Positions 44,461 through 52,938 of a DNA stretch of 64,000 nt are shown here, one piece after another. Made by a program: the position numbers and the translations under genes. The stretch is taken from assembly GCF_009905215.1 (NCBI RefSeq), contig NZ_CP047593.1, forward strand, positions 3,228,900-3,292,899, given 5' to 3'. This DNA comes from Tichowtungia aerotolerans (lineage in GTDB: Bacteria > Verrucomicrobiota > Kiritimatiellia > Kiritimatiellales > Tichowtungiaceae). Below the pieces are notes generated by a model, which saw only the letters and a program-made list of their open reading frames with translations, did not search any database and was not told where the DNA came from. The stretch's first letter is position 1, and each line of letters opens with the position of its first letter.

Positions 44461-45998
44461 AAAAAGATTTTGTTGGAATATTGTTTTTCGTTTTTGCTGT
44501 ACTGGGGCAGGCAGCATCGGCTGCTCCGAACATTGTATTTATTATTGCTGATGATCTCGGCTTTTCGGATCTTGGCTGTTACGGCGGCGAAGCGGCTACG
44601 CCGAACCTTGACCGGCTGGCAGAGCAGGGCGTTCGTTTTTCGCAGTTTTATAACTGCGGCAAATGTGAACCGACCCGCGCGGCGCTGATGACCGGCCACC
44701 GCAACACCCCGGAAATCGGATTTTACGGCGAGCGGGCCCAGAGTTTTCTGCCAGCGGTGCTCAAGGCGGATGGCTATCGCACGATGCTTTCCGGAAAATG
44801 GCATGTTGCGGGTCACCCGATGGATCGTGGCTTCGACCGTTTCTTCGGCATGGAGGAAGGCGCGTGCAATTATTACACCGGCTCGGGGCGGATCAAGCTG
44901 GACCGCGAACCGTTTGAAATTCCGGAGGGATTTTATACGACCGATGCATTCACCGACTATGCGTTGAAATTTCTCGACGAGGCAAAACAGCGGGACGACG
45001 CGCAGCCTTTCTTTCTTTATCTCGCCTATAACGCTCCGCACGATCCACTGCAGATGCATCAGGAAGAGGTTGAAAAGTATCACGGGAAATATATGAACGG
45101 CTGGCACGAAACCAAACTGCGCCGCCTTCAGAATGTTCGTCGTCTCGGGCTGGTTCCAGAGTCCACCGCAAAAACCGACTGGCCGCAGAACCTGCCTCGC
45201 TGGCCGTCTCTGAGCGATAGACAGAAGAAAGCCGAAGACCTGCGCATGGCGACTTATACCGCAATGATCGACCGGATGGATCAGAACATCGGCCGGGTTT
45301 TCCAATGGTTGGAAAAAAACGGGGAACGGGAGAATACGCTGATTGTGTTTGTCAGCGATAACGGCGCCAATCCGTTCGACCGGGGTTCGCAGCAAATGGC
45401 TAAAAAAGGAATTCCGCCGGGCGGGCCGGATTCCCGTTGGTCGCTGGGTACGGCGTGGGCGCATGTCTGCAACACGCCGTTTCGCCTGTATAAACGAAAC
45501 CAGCACGAAGGCGGAATTTGTGCGCCGATGATTTTATGCGGTCCGGGAGTCGAGTATAAGTCCGGTTCCATCTGCAGCCTGCCGGTGCACGTGCTCGATT
45601 TCATGCCGACATTTCATTCAATCGCGGGAGGGGTCGGCATTCCGGCGGGAGCTGAGGGGACCGATCTTTCCAACCTTTGGAAAACCGGAGCGAAGAACCG
45701 GAACTATGAAATGATGGGCTACATGATCGATCACCGCTATATCCGCCGCAACGACTGGAAGCTGGTGTCTGTCGACGGCCAGCCGTGGGAGTTGTTCAAT
45801 CTCGGCACCGATCGTTCTGAAACAAAAGATGTGATTACAGGATATCCGGAAAAAGCGGACGAGCTGAAAAACGCATGGGAGGCGTGGTATGCGGGTTTTT
45901 CAGATAAACGGTTTGAAGAGCAAAAAGGCACCGGAGCAAACGGACGCATGGGCGATAAAGGTTCCGGCGCGCAGTACCACCCTGTGGCTTTGAAGTAA
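44457..45998 (+). CDS. Secreted sulfatase (FGly type, CEPTR)
   Basis: 513 aa from a GTG at 44457, chosen because AGAGG is well placed and a clean signal peptide follows (KKDFVGILFFVFAVLGQAASA). Arylsulfatase motifs: PNIVFIIADDLGFSDLGCYGG, C70-EPTRAALMTG, GKWHV and FVSDNGA. It is translationally coupled to the previous sulfatase, suggesting consecutive desulfation steps on one glycan. Two copies of the palindrome, 45298-45316 (perfect) and 45667-45683 (17 bp), lie within and fall in different reading frames (FQWLE and SNLWK). Confidence 0.9.
   Translation: MKKDFVGILFFVFAVLGQAASAAPNIVFIIADDLGFSDLGCYGGEAATPNLDRLAEQGVRFSQFYNCGKCEPTRAALMTGHRNTPEIGFYGERAQSFLPAVLKADGYRTMLSGKWHVAGHPMDRGFDRFFGMEEGACNYYTGSGRIKLDREPFEIPEGFYTTDAFTDYALKFLDEAKQRDDAQPFFLYLAYNAPHDPLQMHQEEVEKYHGKYMNGWHETKLRRLQNVRRLGLVPESTAKTDWPQNLPRWPSLSDRQKKAEDLRMATYTAMIDRMDQNIGRVFQWLEKNGERENTLIVFVSDNGANPFDRGSQQMAKKGIPPGGPDSRWSLGTAWAHVCNTPFRLYKRNQHEGGICAPMILCGPGVEYKSGSICSLPVHVLDFMPTFHSIAGGVGIPAGAEGTDLSNLWKTGAKNRNYEMMGYMIDHRYIRRNDWKLVSVDGQPWELFNLGTDRSETKDVITGYPEKADELKNAWEAWYAGFSDKRFEEQKGTGANGRMGDKGSGAQYHPVALK
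45298..45316. repeat. Dispersed palindrome, perfect copy in sulfatase
   Basis: TTTTCCAA-TGG-TTGGAAAA, perfect. Encodes VFQWLEKN. Confidence 0.9.
45667..45683. repeat. Dispersed palindrome, perfect 17-bp copy in sulfatase
   Basis: TTTCCAA-CCT-TTGGAAA, perfect over 14 arm bases. Encodes LSNLWKT, a frame different from the copy 370 bp upstream in the same gene. Confidence 0.85.
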
Positions 45999-46017
45999 TG
46001 TTTGAAGGAGTAATGAA

Positions 46018-46719
46018 ATGAGAAAAATTAAGAACATGGTTTTAATCGCAATAATGGCCGCGGCTTTTTCTGCCGGAGCGGCGGGCAAACATCTTTTTAT
46101 CCTGTCCGGCCAGTCGAACATGCAGGGTCTCGATCCGCAGATTTCGTTTGTTCCTGCTGTTGAAGAGGAGTTCGGGAAAGACAATGTGATTGTGGTGAAG
46201 GACGCCATGGGCGGGCAGCCGATCCTGCGCTGGTATAAACAGTTTAAAGCGCCCGACGGAACCTCGCCGGCAAAAACCGGAGACCTTTACGACCGGCTGA
46301 TGGAAAAAGTGAATGCCGCCATCGACGGAGAACGCCTGAAGAGTGTGACGTTCATCTGGATGCAGGGCGAACGCGATGCCCGCGAGAAAAACGGTGATGT
46401 GTATGCCGAAAGCCTGCGCGGCCTACGCGATCAGCTGGCCGCAGACCTTGATCTCGATGATCTCAATTTTGTGATCGGCCGCATCAGCGATTTTGATATG
46501 ACCAATCGGCGCTATCCCCACTGGACCAAGGTTCGTGAAGCGCAGGTGGAGGTTGCCGATTCCTGTCCGCGCGCGGTATGGGTTGACTGCGACGATCTGA
46601 ACAGCGGGTTGAATTCAAAGGGTCGGGATGTCAAAGACGACCTGCATATGTCCATTGAGGGCTATAAAATACTTGGCCAACGCTTTGCGGATGCCGCCAT
46701 TGAACTGATTCAGGAATAG
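46018..46719 (+). CDS. Secreted SASA-type acetyl esterase
   Basis: 233 aa, close to a minimal SASA domain. Signal peptide to SAGAAG, nucleophile S33 in LSGQSNMQG, FIWMQGERDA, and the Asp/His pair in DDLHMS near the C-terminus. Lacks the extra beta domain of the 39371 esterase. Starts 19 bp after the sulfatase gene and probably deacetylates the same glycan. Confidence 0.85.
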   Translation: MRKIKNMVLIAIMAAAFSAGAAGKHLFILSGQSNMQGLDPQISFVPAVEEEFGKDNVIVVKDAMGGQPILRWYKQFKAPDGTSPAKTGDLYDRLMEKVNAAIDGERLKSVTFIWMQGERDAREKNGDVYAESLRGLRDQLAADLDLDDLNFVIGRISDFDMTNRRYPHWTKVREAQVEVADSCPRAVWVDCDDLNSGLNSKGRDVKDDLHMSIEGYKILGQRFADAAIELIQE

Positions 46720-46729
46720 ACCCGAAGCC

Positions 46730-46963
46730 ATGAATGTTTTGATTTTTTTGCTGATGGCTGTGAGCTGTGTCGCTTTCGGATCAACAGTGACGACGGCGGA
46801 GTGGAGTTCCGATGCGGATTCCCCGGTGGATGTGGATGGTGTGTACACGCATCTGATTAATCTCGACCCGACGGCGGACAATCTCATCGTCAACAGCCAC
46901 GAGCTGGTTCCCAGTGTCGGAGTCACCAACAACTATACGATTTACCGGGGTTCCAGTGGTTGA
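46730..46963 (+). pseudogene. Short exported fragment, probably truncated
   Basis: 77 aa with a signal peptide (NVLIFLLMAVSCVAFG) and a TAEWSSDADSP start similar in style to the AEW starts of the shared N-terminal module. The frame then stops at YTIYRGSSG, and the sequence after it is occupied by a convergent AraC gene. Most simply the 5' stub of a larger secreted protein; possibly a genuine small protein. Confidence 0.4.
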
Positions 46964-46982
46964 GAATTTGCGAAGGTGGGGA

Positions 46983-47891
46983 TTAGTGGTTTTTTTGGGT
47001 TTCCCGCCAGCGGGATGGCGTGGTGCCTGTGTGCAGGCGGAAACTTTTATAAAAATGTTTATCGTTGCTGTAACCGCAAGTGAGGGCGATGTATTCGACT
47101 TTATATGAGGTGGTTCGTAGCAGTTCCTTAGCTCGTTCGAGTTTCAGGTGAACCAAAAAGTTTTTTGCTGGCATGCCGGTTTCCCTCAGGCAGGCTTGGC
47201 GCAGAGTATTTTGGTTGACATCCATTTTTTTTGCAAGTTCGGTCGTTCCTGGGCATTGATAATCCATTTGTTCGAGTGTTTGCCTTATTTGTCTGGAGTA
47301 GGAGTGTTCTTCTGGTGCCTTTCCAACTTGGTTGATCTCGCAGATTGTTTCAGCAATTGCGGTGATTCGATTGATAAAAAAGTAAGGGTTGTGCGTTTTT
47401 TTTGTCGGCAGGGCTTTCATGATTTCCTGCATGAGATTTCGGATGCGATCTGGCGCATTTCTGACGACAGGATTGTCTGGGCCGTGTCCGATACTGCGCA
47501 TGAAATCTCCGGCTTTTTTTCCATTAAAAGATACAAACATCGACTGATAAAAAGCCCCCTCTAATATGGTCTGGAGGCTGGTGTGCATGCAGTATAAGTC
47601 TCCGGAGTGCACGGTCTGAGGGGGGGATTTGTCAGTGATATATGTCAATTCACCTTTCAGCATGTAAACGAACCCATAGTGTACAGGGAGAAAGGTTCCT
47701 TGTTTTGGCAAGTTTGTGACAATGGATGAATTGATAAAATAGAGATCGTTGTTAAACGGATTTTGCATCTGGAATTCCCCTGCGTTGCTGTGTGTTGAAG
47801 GTGCGGTTAGGTTTTTGATTGTCGGGCATTTGCCCGAATATTTCACAAAGAGAGATGAAAAACCATGCCTGAATTCATACAATCCACCCAT
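46983..47891 (-). CDS. AraC-family transcriptional regulator (second)
   Basis: 302 aa. Cupin-like N-terminal region (LPVHYGFVYMLKGELTYI, HSGDLYCMH). C-terminal double helix-turn-helix: TTELAKKMDVNQNTLRQAC and YIALTCGYSNDKHFYKSF, then HTGTTPSRWRE. A later in-frame ATG at 47768 would remove the first 41 residues; the ATG at 47891 has GGA at suitable distance. Faces the repeat-protein gene at 48216 across a 320-bp gap, which is its most likely target. Confidence 0.82.
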   Translation of the reverse strand: MGGLYEFRHGFSSLFVKYSGKCPTIKNLTAPSTHSNAGEFQMQNPFNNDLYFINSSIVTNLPKQGTFLPVHYGFVYMLKGELTYITDKSPPQTVHSGDLYCMHTSLQTILEGAFYQSMFVSFNGKKAGDFMRSIGHGPDNPVVRNAPDRIRNLMQEIMKALPTKKTHNPYFFINRITAIAETICEINQVGKAPEEHSYSRQIRQTLEQMDYQCPGTTELAKKMDVNQNTLRQACLRETGMPAKNFLVHLKLERAKELLRTTSYKVEYIALTCGYSNDKHFYKSFRLHTGTTPSRWRETQKNH

Positions 47892-48215
47892 GTAAATCCA
47901 GAGAGATTGCGATAGGTTTCAGCGTGGCGGGTATCGGTGGGTTTGACCGGTAAGTCAAGCGGGTTCAGGCTGGGGAAATGCCTCTCGGTTAAAATAATCC
48001 CGGCATTTTTTATTGCCGAAACGGCAGCAGTAATTTCAGGGCCTGAACTGTGGACGACTCGGCGAGTGTTTGCGCGGGCATGAGTTAAGCCGCAAGTCAA
48101 GTGTAGCGGTTTATGATACTTTCTGGAAAGATGAATACCCTTTTCGTGTTGGTTTCAGGATGACCTAAAGTCAGGATGGAGGAGTTGTTATTCTGAATTG
48201 AAAGAAAGGGAAAAG
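47892..48215 (+). other. Intergenic gap between AraC gene and repeat-protein gene
   Basis: 324 bp between divergent genes. A minus-strand frame at 47843-48100 overlaps the start of the AraC gene and has no ribosome site or recognised family; it may be decayed coding sequence. A ribosome-site-like AAAGGG lies just before the 48216 gene. No promoter is clear. Confidence 0.4.
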
Positions 48216-49772
48216 ATGATGAGAAATAAGATAAAAATTATGTGGCAAATAGTTTTCATGCTTGTTGGAAGCAACGCTTTTTCTGCTTCGCTGGCGGAGT
48301 GGAATTCCGACGGCTACAACCTGAATGGAGGTTTTGCCAGTCATCCGAACTGGTATGCCGCAAACGCTGCGGAAGGTGTGGATGCCGGTCAGGCTGTTGC
48401 GAAACTCGATGAAACCAAGTTTTCTGCCTCCTATTATGCTGATACGGCTCGAATGACGTATAAGCTGCAGAATATTATCAGCATGGACACGAGCCGTTAT
48501 ATAGAGGTGTTTATTGCGCCGGGTGAAGACCGTCGTTTGAGCATTACCAACATTTCATTTAACTTATACACTCCGGATACTGGATCGGGACATGTTGCCG
48601 TGCGTTCGAGCCTGGATGCTTTTAGCTCTGATATTGCAGTGGAAGAACTGACCCTAGGCGGCAATAACAGGGTGAATGTAGATCTCAGCTCATTCTCGGG
48701 ATTCAGCAGAGTAGATTCTCTCGTTGAATTTCGCATTTATCTGTGGGGGGCTACTGGCGCACAAACTGCATGGCTTCAGAACAGTTCAGGAGGGAATTCG
48801 ATTCAGATTGACGGTGCGGTTGTTTTGAAGCCTTTGGCGGAATGGAATTCTGACGGTTACAATCTGAATGGAGGGTTTGCCAGTCATCCGAACTGGTATG
48901 CCACTAACGTTGTGGAGGGTGTGGATGCCGGTCAGGCTGTTGCGAAACTCGATGAAACCAAGTTTTCTGCCTCCTATTATGCTGATACGGCTCGAATGAC
49001 ATATAAGCTGCAGAATACTTCTGATATGGATACCAATCGGTACATACAGGTGTTTATTGCGCCGGATGCCGACCGGCGTTTAAGCATTACAAGTATTTCG
49101 CTCAGTCTATATAGCTCAGCGGCCGGAGCAGGACATGTTGCCGTGCGTTCGAGTCTGGATGCTTTCGGTTCTGATATCGCGGTGGAAGAACTGATCCTCG
49201 ACAGCAATAATAGGGTGAATGTGGATTTCCTCTCTTTTCCTGAGTTTAACAGTGTAGGTTCTTGTGTTGAATTTCGCATTTACCTGTGGGGGGCTGCCGG
49301 CGCACAAACCGCATGGCTTCAGAACGGTTCTGAAGGGAATTCAATTCAGATTGACGGGACTACTGATTATAAACCCAACTATTCCAATTGGATTCAAACA
49401 TTTTCAGTCGGAGATGCGACTAATTATACAGACAATGCCGACGGTGATCGGCTCGATAACCTTTCCGAATATGCACTTGGCGGAGATCCGGGTAACCCGG
49501 ACGACTCTCCATCGATTTTTCCAATGTTTGGAAAAACCCAAGAGGGAGAGTTTATGGAATATGTTTATCGACGCCGGTCTGATTATGAAACGCGGGGATT
49601 GGGATATTCCGTTGAGCTGACGGACAACCTGATTTCCAATGTTTGGGAATCTGCGGTTGATGTAGAGGTCGGTATAGGGACGGTGGATGAGGGATTTGAG
49701 TCGGTAACCAACCGAATTCCAATGGTCGGAAAATCCCGGCAGATGATTCGTTTGCTCATAGAAATGGAATAA
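48216..49772 (+). CDS. Secreted protein with two LAEW..EFRIYLWGA modules
   Basis: 518 aa from ATG 48216 (or 48219), after AAAGGG. Signal peptide ends near NAFSAS. Two tandem copies of a module of about 181 residues follow. Each starts LAEWNSDGYNLNGGF, has MTYKLQN, VAVRSSLDAF and FRIYLWGATGAQTAW (or AAGAQTAW), and ends in SIQIDG. The C-terminal 120 residues are the shared domain (DNADGDRLDNLSEYALGGDP, YRRRSDYE). The module recurs in the GH89, GH20 and 59774 proteins, so it may bind glycan or cell surface. Copies are nearly identical in DNA over about 100 bp. Three palindrome copies lie in the 3' part. Confidence 0.75.
   Translation: MMRNKIKIMWQIVFMLVGSNAFSASLAEWNSDGYNLNGGFASHPNWYAANAAEGVDAGQAVAKLDETKFSASYYADTARMTYKLQNIISMDTSRYIEVFIAPGEDRRLSITNISFNLYTPDTGSGHVAVRSSLDAFSSDIAVEELTLGGNNRVNVDLSSFSGFSRVDSLVEFRIYLWGATGAQTAWLQNSSGGNSIQIDGAVVLKPLAEWNSDGYNLNGGFASHPNWYATNVVEGVDAGQAVAKLDETKFSASYYADTARMTYKLQNTSDMDTNRYIQVFIAPDADRRLSITSISLSLYSSAAGAGHVAVRSSLDAFGSDIAVEELILDSNNRVNVDFLSFPEFNSVGSCVEFRIYLWGAAGAQTAWLQNGSEGNSIQIDGTTDYKPNYSNWIQTFSVGDATNYTDNADGDRLDNLSEYALGGDPGNPDDSPSIFPMFGKTQEGEFMEYVYRRRSDYETRGLGYSVELTDNLISNVWESAVDVEVGIGTVDEGFESVTNRIPMVGKSRQMIRLLIEME
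48375..48474 (+). repeat. Internal tandem duplication, copy 1
   Basis: Bases 48375-48474 match 48918-49017 with one difference (48458/49001), a spacing of 543 bp or 181 codons. This is the best-conserved part of two tandem protein modules and shows recent duplication or gene conversion. Confidence 0.85.
48918..49017 (+). repeat. Internal tandem duplication, copy 2
   Basis: Second copy of the block at 48375-48474, identical except for one base. Confidence 0.85.
49517..49535. repeat. Dispersed palindrome, perfect copy in repeat-protein gene
   Basis: TTTTCCAA-TGT-TTGGAAAA, perfect. Encodes IFPMFGKT. Confidence 0.9.
49633..49649. repeat. Dispersed palindrome, variant in repeat-protein gene
   Basis: TTTCCAA-TGT-TTGGGAA, one mismatch, about 115 bp after the perfect copy; a poorer third copy (ATTCCAA-TGG-TCGGAAA) follows at 49716-49732. 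Confidence 0.7.
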
Positions 49773-49840
49773 GGATTGATTGATTTTGCGTTGCTGGCGG
49801 AGAGCCGGCTTAGAACTAGACATTGATAAGGAAGTATTGA

Positions 49841-52800
49841 ATGAAAATGCGTGTGGTTTCTGTCCTGCTGGTACAGATGGGATTATTGGCTTTGTTTGCG
49901 GGTGTGAGTGCGGAACAGCTGGCGGCTTGGAGCGCCGAGTCGCTGTCTGGCGGATTTAGCGTGCATCCGCGGTGGAACGTATCAGTGGCTGGGCCGGGAG
50001 TTGATGCTTCTAATTCTTTTGCGCAATTGGACGGGCGTTTAACGAATACAACCTATTATTCGCATCCGCACTTTATGACCTATTATCTTCAAAATACGGG
50101 TCAGATGCAGGAGGATCGCTATATTCAGGTTTTTCTGGCTCCCCGAAATGGCGCAGAGCTGGCTCTTGGCAGCATTTCATTCAATGTTTATTCCTCCCGA
50201 AACGGTGCGAAGAAAGCTGCGGTTCGGTTTAGTGCGGACCAATTTTCTGCCAATCTTGTAGAAGTTAATCTGCTTCCCTCAACGCATAATTGCGTCCGGA
50301 TAGGACTGGAAGATTTTCCAGAGATGAATAGCATAAGCCAGCCGGTTGAATTCCGGTTGTATTTGTGGGATTCTCAGGGCGCTCAGGTGGGAGTGTTGAA
50401 AGATGCTCCCGACAGAACTCCCGCTATCGAAATCTGCGGGACTGTGAACAACACGGAATCTTTACAGACAAATGATGTTGTAAGGGCTGCCAAGGCAGTC
50501 TTGGAGCGAAACTTCGGTTCGTTTGCGGACAGAGTCCTCCTGAAGTGGAAAGAGGGCATTGGCCCGAATTCTTCGACGGCGTTTCAGTTTGAATCCACCA
50601 ACGGCGTGTTAACGGTTTGGGGAGAAACGTCCCTTGCGTTGTGTAGCGGAGTCAGTTGGTACTTGAAACATTATGCGAATTCTCAGGTTTGCCGGATTAC
50701 AGGTGTGAATAATCTGCCGGATAGTCTGCCGGATGCATCTTTTGAAGAGCATGTCTCTCCATACCATTACGTCAGTATGTACAATTATTGCACGTTTGGT
50801 TATTCGATGCCTTGGTGGGACTGGAGCCGGTGGGAGCAGGAGATTGACTGGATGGCGTTGAACGGAGTGAACCATCCTCTTGCCATGGTGGGAGCGGAAG
50901 CGGTTTGGATCCACACGTTGGAACAATTTGGTTATACGCACGATGAAGCAAAGGAGTATGTCTGCGGTCCTGCGCATCTTCCCTGGTTTTTGATGGGAAA
51001 TCTGGAAGAGGTCGGAGGTCCGTTGCCGGAATCGTGGATTAATCAGCGCATTGAATTACAGAAAAAAATAATCGAGCGGATGCATGAACTTGGCATGTCT
51101 CCTGTTTTGCAAGGGTATGTGGGGTTGGTTCCAACAACATTTTCCGAGAGATATCCTGACGCTCCGATTACGCATCAGGGACAATGGTTCGGGATGGAAC
51201 GTCCCAGTGTTTTGGATCCTAGATCAGAGCTGTTTAAGGAGATTGCGGCGGTATGGTATGAGGAGAGTGAAAAACTGTTTGGTTCCGTTAAATATTATGC
51301 CGGTGATTTGTTTCATGAGGGAGGTATTCGAAAAGGGGCGGACCTGAAAAAATATGCCGAAGCAATTCAAGGTGCAATGCTTGCTGCAAATCCTGATTCG
51401 GTTTGGGAATTGCAGGGGTGGGGCAACAATCCGTCCGGATATCTGTTGGAAGGATGCGATCCATCGCATACATTGATCGTTTCACTGGGAGAGGATTATT
51501 TCCGTAACTGGGAAAAGCGTAAAGGATTTGGCGAATTTCCGTGGGTATGGACTTATATTCTGAACTACGGTGGAAATGTCGGATTGCACGGACGCCTGGA
51601 TTGGATTGCCGAAGAACCTCCGTTAGTTCTGGAAAACGAAAACGTCGGAAAGTTTCTTAAGGGAATCGGTCAGACTTCGGAAGGAACATTATGTAATCCT
51701 GTCGTGAACGACCTCTTGTCTGATATGGTTTGGAGAAAGACGGCTCCGGATATGGCGAATTGGCTGGATGGTTATATTTGTCGACGTTATGGGCAAATTC
51801 TTCCTGCGGCTCAGAAAGCCTGGAAATTGCTTTATCATTCCTCCTATGGAAGTTATGGGCAGCAGGGAAACCGGGAAGGGAACCGGCGCACGCCGGAGTC
51901 GATATTTTGTGCTCGTCCTAGGTTGTCACCGCCTTTACGCGGAGCCTCTCTTCCCGGCCGGTTACGGCGGTATTATGATGTCAGAATGACAGCCCAGGCT
52001 GCTCGGCTGCTCTATGAGTGCTCCGACCGGTATTCTCACAGTGATGCGTATCGATATGATCTTGTGGATGTGACTAGGCAGGCCCTGTGCGATTTTGCAT
52101 TGACTCTGTTTGGAGATATGTCTCGGGCGATTGATGAGAAGAACGACGTTGAGTTTGAAAAAAACAGTGGATTGTTCTTAGAACTGTTAAGCGATCAGGA
52201 CCGGTTGCTTAAAACGCGCGATGAATTTTTGTTGGGTCGGTGGATTGATGATGCCCGTTCATGGGGGAAGGATTCCAGAGAACAAGATTTCTTTGAATAT
52301 AATGCCCGCATGCTGGTAACCACTTGGTATCCGTTTAAAGGAATCTTAAACGACTATTCGCACCGGGAGTGGTCTGGTCTGTTAGATGGGTTTTACAGGA
52401 AACGGTGGGAACTTTTCCAATCGTGGGGTGCTGCAAAAATTCGAGGTGAAAATCCTCCGGACCCGGATTATGTGGCATTAGAGCTGGGCTGGTTGAAAGG
52501 GCGCGAGACATACCCTTCGGTGGCTTCAGGGGATGAAGTTCAGGAAGTGGGTCGTATTTTAGACAGGTGGGAAACCTTGCTGATGGATGTCCCGCAGCCT
52601 TTTTATCGTGCCCGCTCTTCGAATGATTTTTGTGGAGCCTGGTATTATCGGGATAAAACTGGGGAGCGATCGCTTTATTGTGCGGACTTCCAGCCGGACG
52701 GAATGCTCGTGGTGCATGCGGAAGAGCTTGGCAGCGTACAGAAGTTTAAATGGAAATATGAGGAGGAAGACGGGAGCGCTGTAGTATATGACAACGAAGG

Positions 52801-52903
52801 TCAGGAAGTTGAGCGTTGCTACTTAGGTGGTCACAACACGCTTTTGTTTTCAGTTGCCTCAAAAGGCCCGGCTACGCAAAAGGCTGAAGATCAACGTTGG
52901 TAA
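49841..52903 (+). CDS. Secreted GH89 alpha-N-acetylglucosaminidase with N-terminal module
   Basis: 1020 aa with a signal peptide (RVVSVLLVQMGLLALFAGVSA). Residues 28-205 are one copy of the module seen in the 48216 protein (LAAWSAESLSGGF, FRLYLWDSQGAQ). Residues 210-900 or so are a GH89 NAGLU enzyme: YNYCTFGYSMPWWDW, WMALNGVNHPLAMVG, YYAGDLFHEGG (E493) and IGQTSEGT (E614), the two Glu aligning by context with the catalytic pair of human NAGLU. It removes alpha-linked GlcNAc, as found in heparan sulfate and some mucin glycans. Stands between a repeat protein carrying its N-terminal module and a sulfatase. Confidence 0.9.
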   Translation: MKMRVVSVLLVQMGLLALFAGVSAEQLAAWSAESLSGGFSVHPRWNVSVAGPGVDASNSFAQLDGRLTNTTYYSHPHFMTYYLQNTGQMQEDRYIQVFLAPRNGAELALGSISFNVYSSRNGAKKAAVRFSADQFSANLVEVNLLPSTHNCVRIGLEDFPEMNSISQPVEFRLYLWDSQGAQVGVLKDAPDRTPAIEICGTVNNTESLQTNDVVRAAKAVLERNFGSFADRVLLKWKEGIGPNSSTAFQFESTNGVLTVWGETSLALCSGVSWYLKHYANSQVCRITGVNNLPDSLPDASFEEHVSPYHYVSMYNYCTFGYSMPWWDWSRWEQEIDWMALNGVNHPLAMVGAEAVWIHTLEQFGYTHDEAKEYVCGPAHLPWFLMGNLEEVGGPLPESWINQRIELQKKIIERMHELGMSPVLQGYVGLVPTTFSERYPDAPITHQGQWFGMERPSVLDPRSELFKEIAAVWYEESEKLFGSVKYYAGDLFHEGGIRKGADLKKYAEAIQGAMLAANPDSVWELQGWGNNPSGYLLEGCDPSHTLIVSLGEDYFRNWEKRKGFGEFPWVWTYILNYGGNVGLHGRLDWIAEEPPLVLENENVGKFLKGIGQTSEGTLCNPVVNDLLSDMVWRKTAPDMANWLDGYICRRYGQILPAAQKAWKLLYHSSYGSYGQQGNREGNRRTPESIFCARPRLSPPLRGASLPGRLRRYYDVRMTAQAARLLYECSDRYSHSDAYRYDLVDVTRQALCDFALTLFGDMSRAIDEKNDVEFEKNSGLFLELLSDQDRLLKTRDEFLLGRWIDDARSWGKDSREQDFFEYNARMLVTTWYPFKGILNDYSHREWSGLLDGFYRKRWELFQSWGAAKIRGENPPDPDYVALELGWLKGRETYPSVASGDEVQEVGRILDRWETLLMDVPQPFYRARSSNDFCGAWYYRDKTGERSLYCADFQPDGMLVVHAEELGSVQKFKWKYEEEDGSAVVYDNEGQEVERCYLGGHNTLLFSVASKGPATQKAEDQRW

Positions 52904-52938
52904 TAGTGCCCGTAGCAGATATTTGAAGGGAATTTGAT

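Noticed and set aside
43231-45506. Two long minus-strand frames opposite the coupled sulfatases
   Set aside because: Both are antisense to genes with complete sulfatase motifs; no start signals or family features.
47843-48100. Minus-strand frame of 85 codons upstream of the second AraC gene
   Set aside because: No recognised family or ribosome site, and it overlaps the start of the AraC gene; at most decayed sequence.
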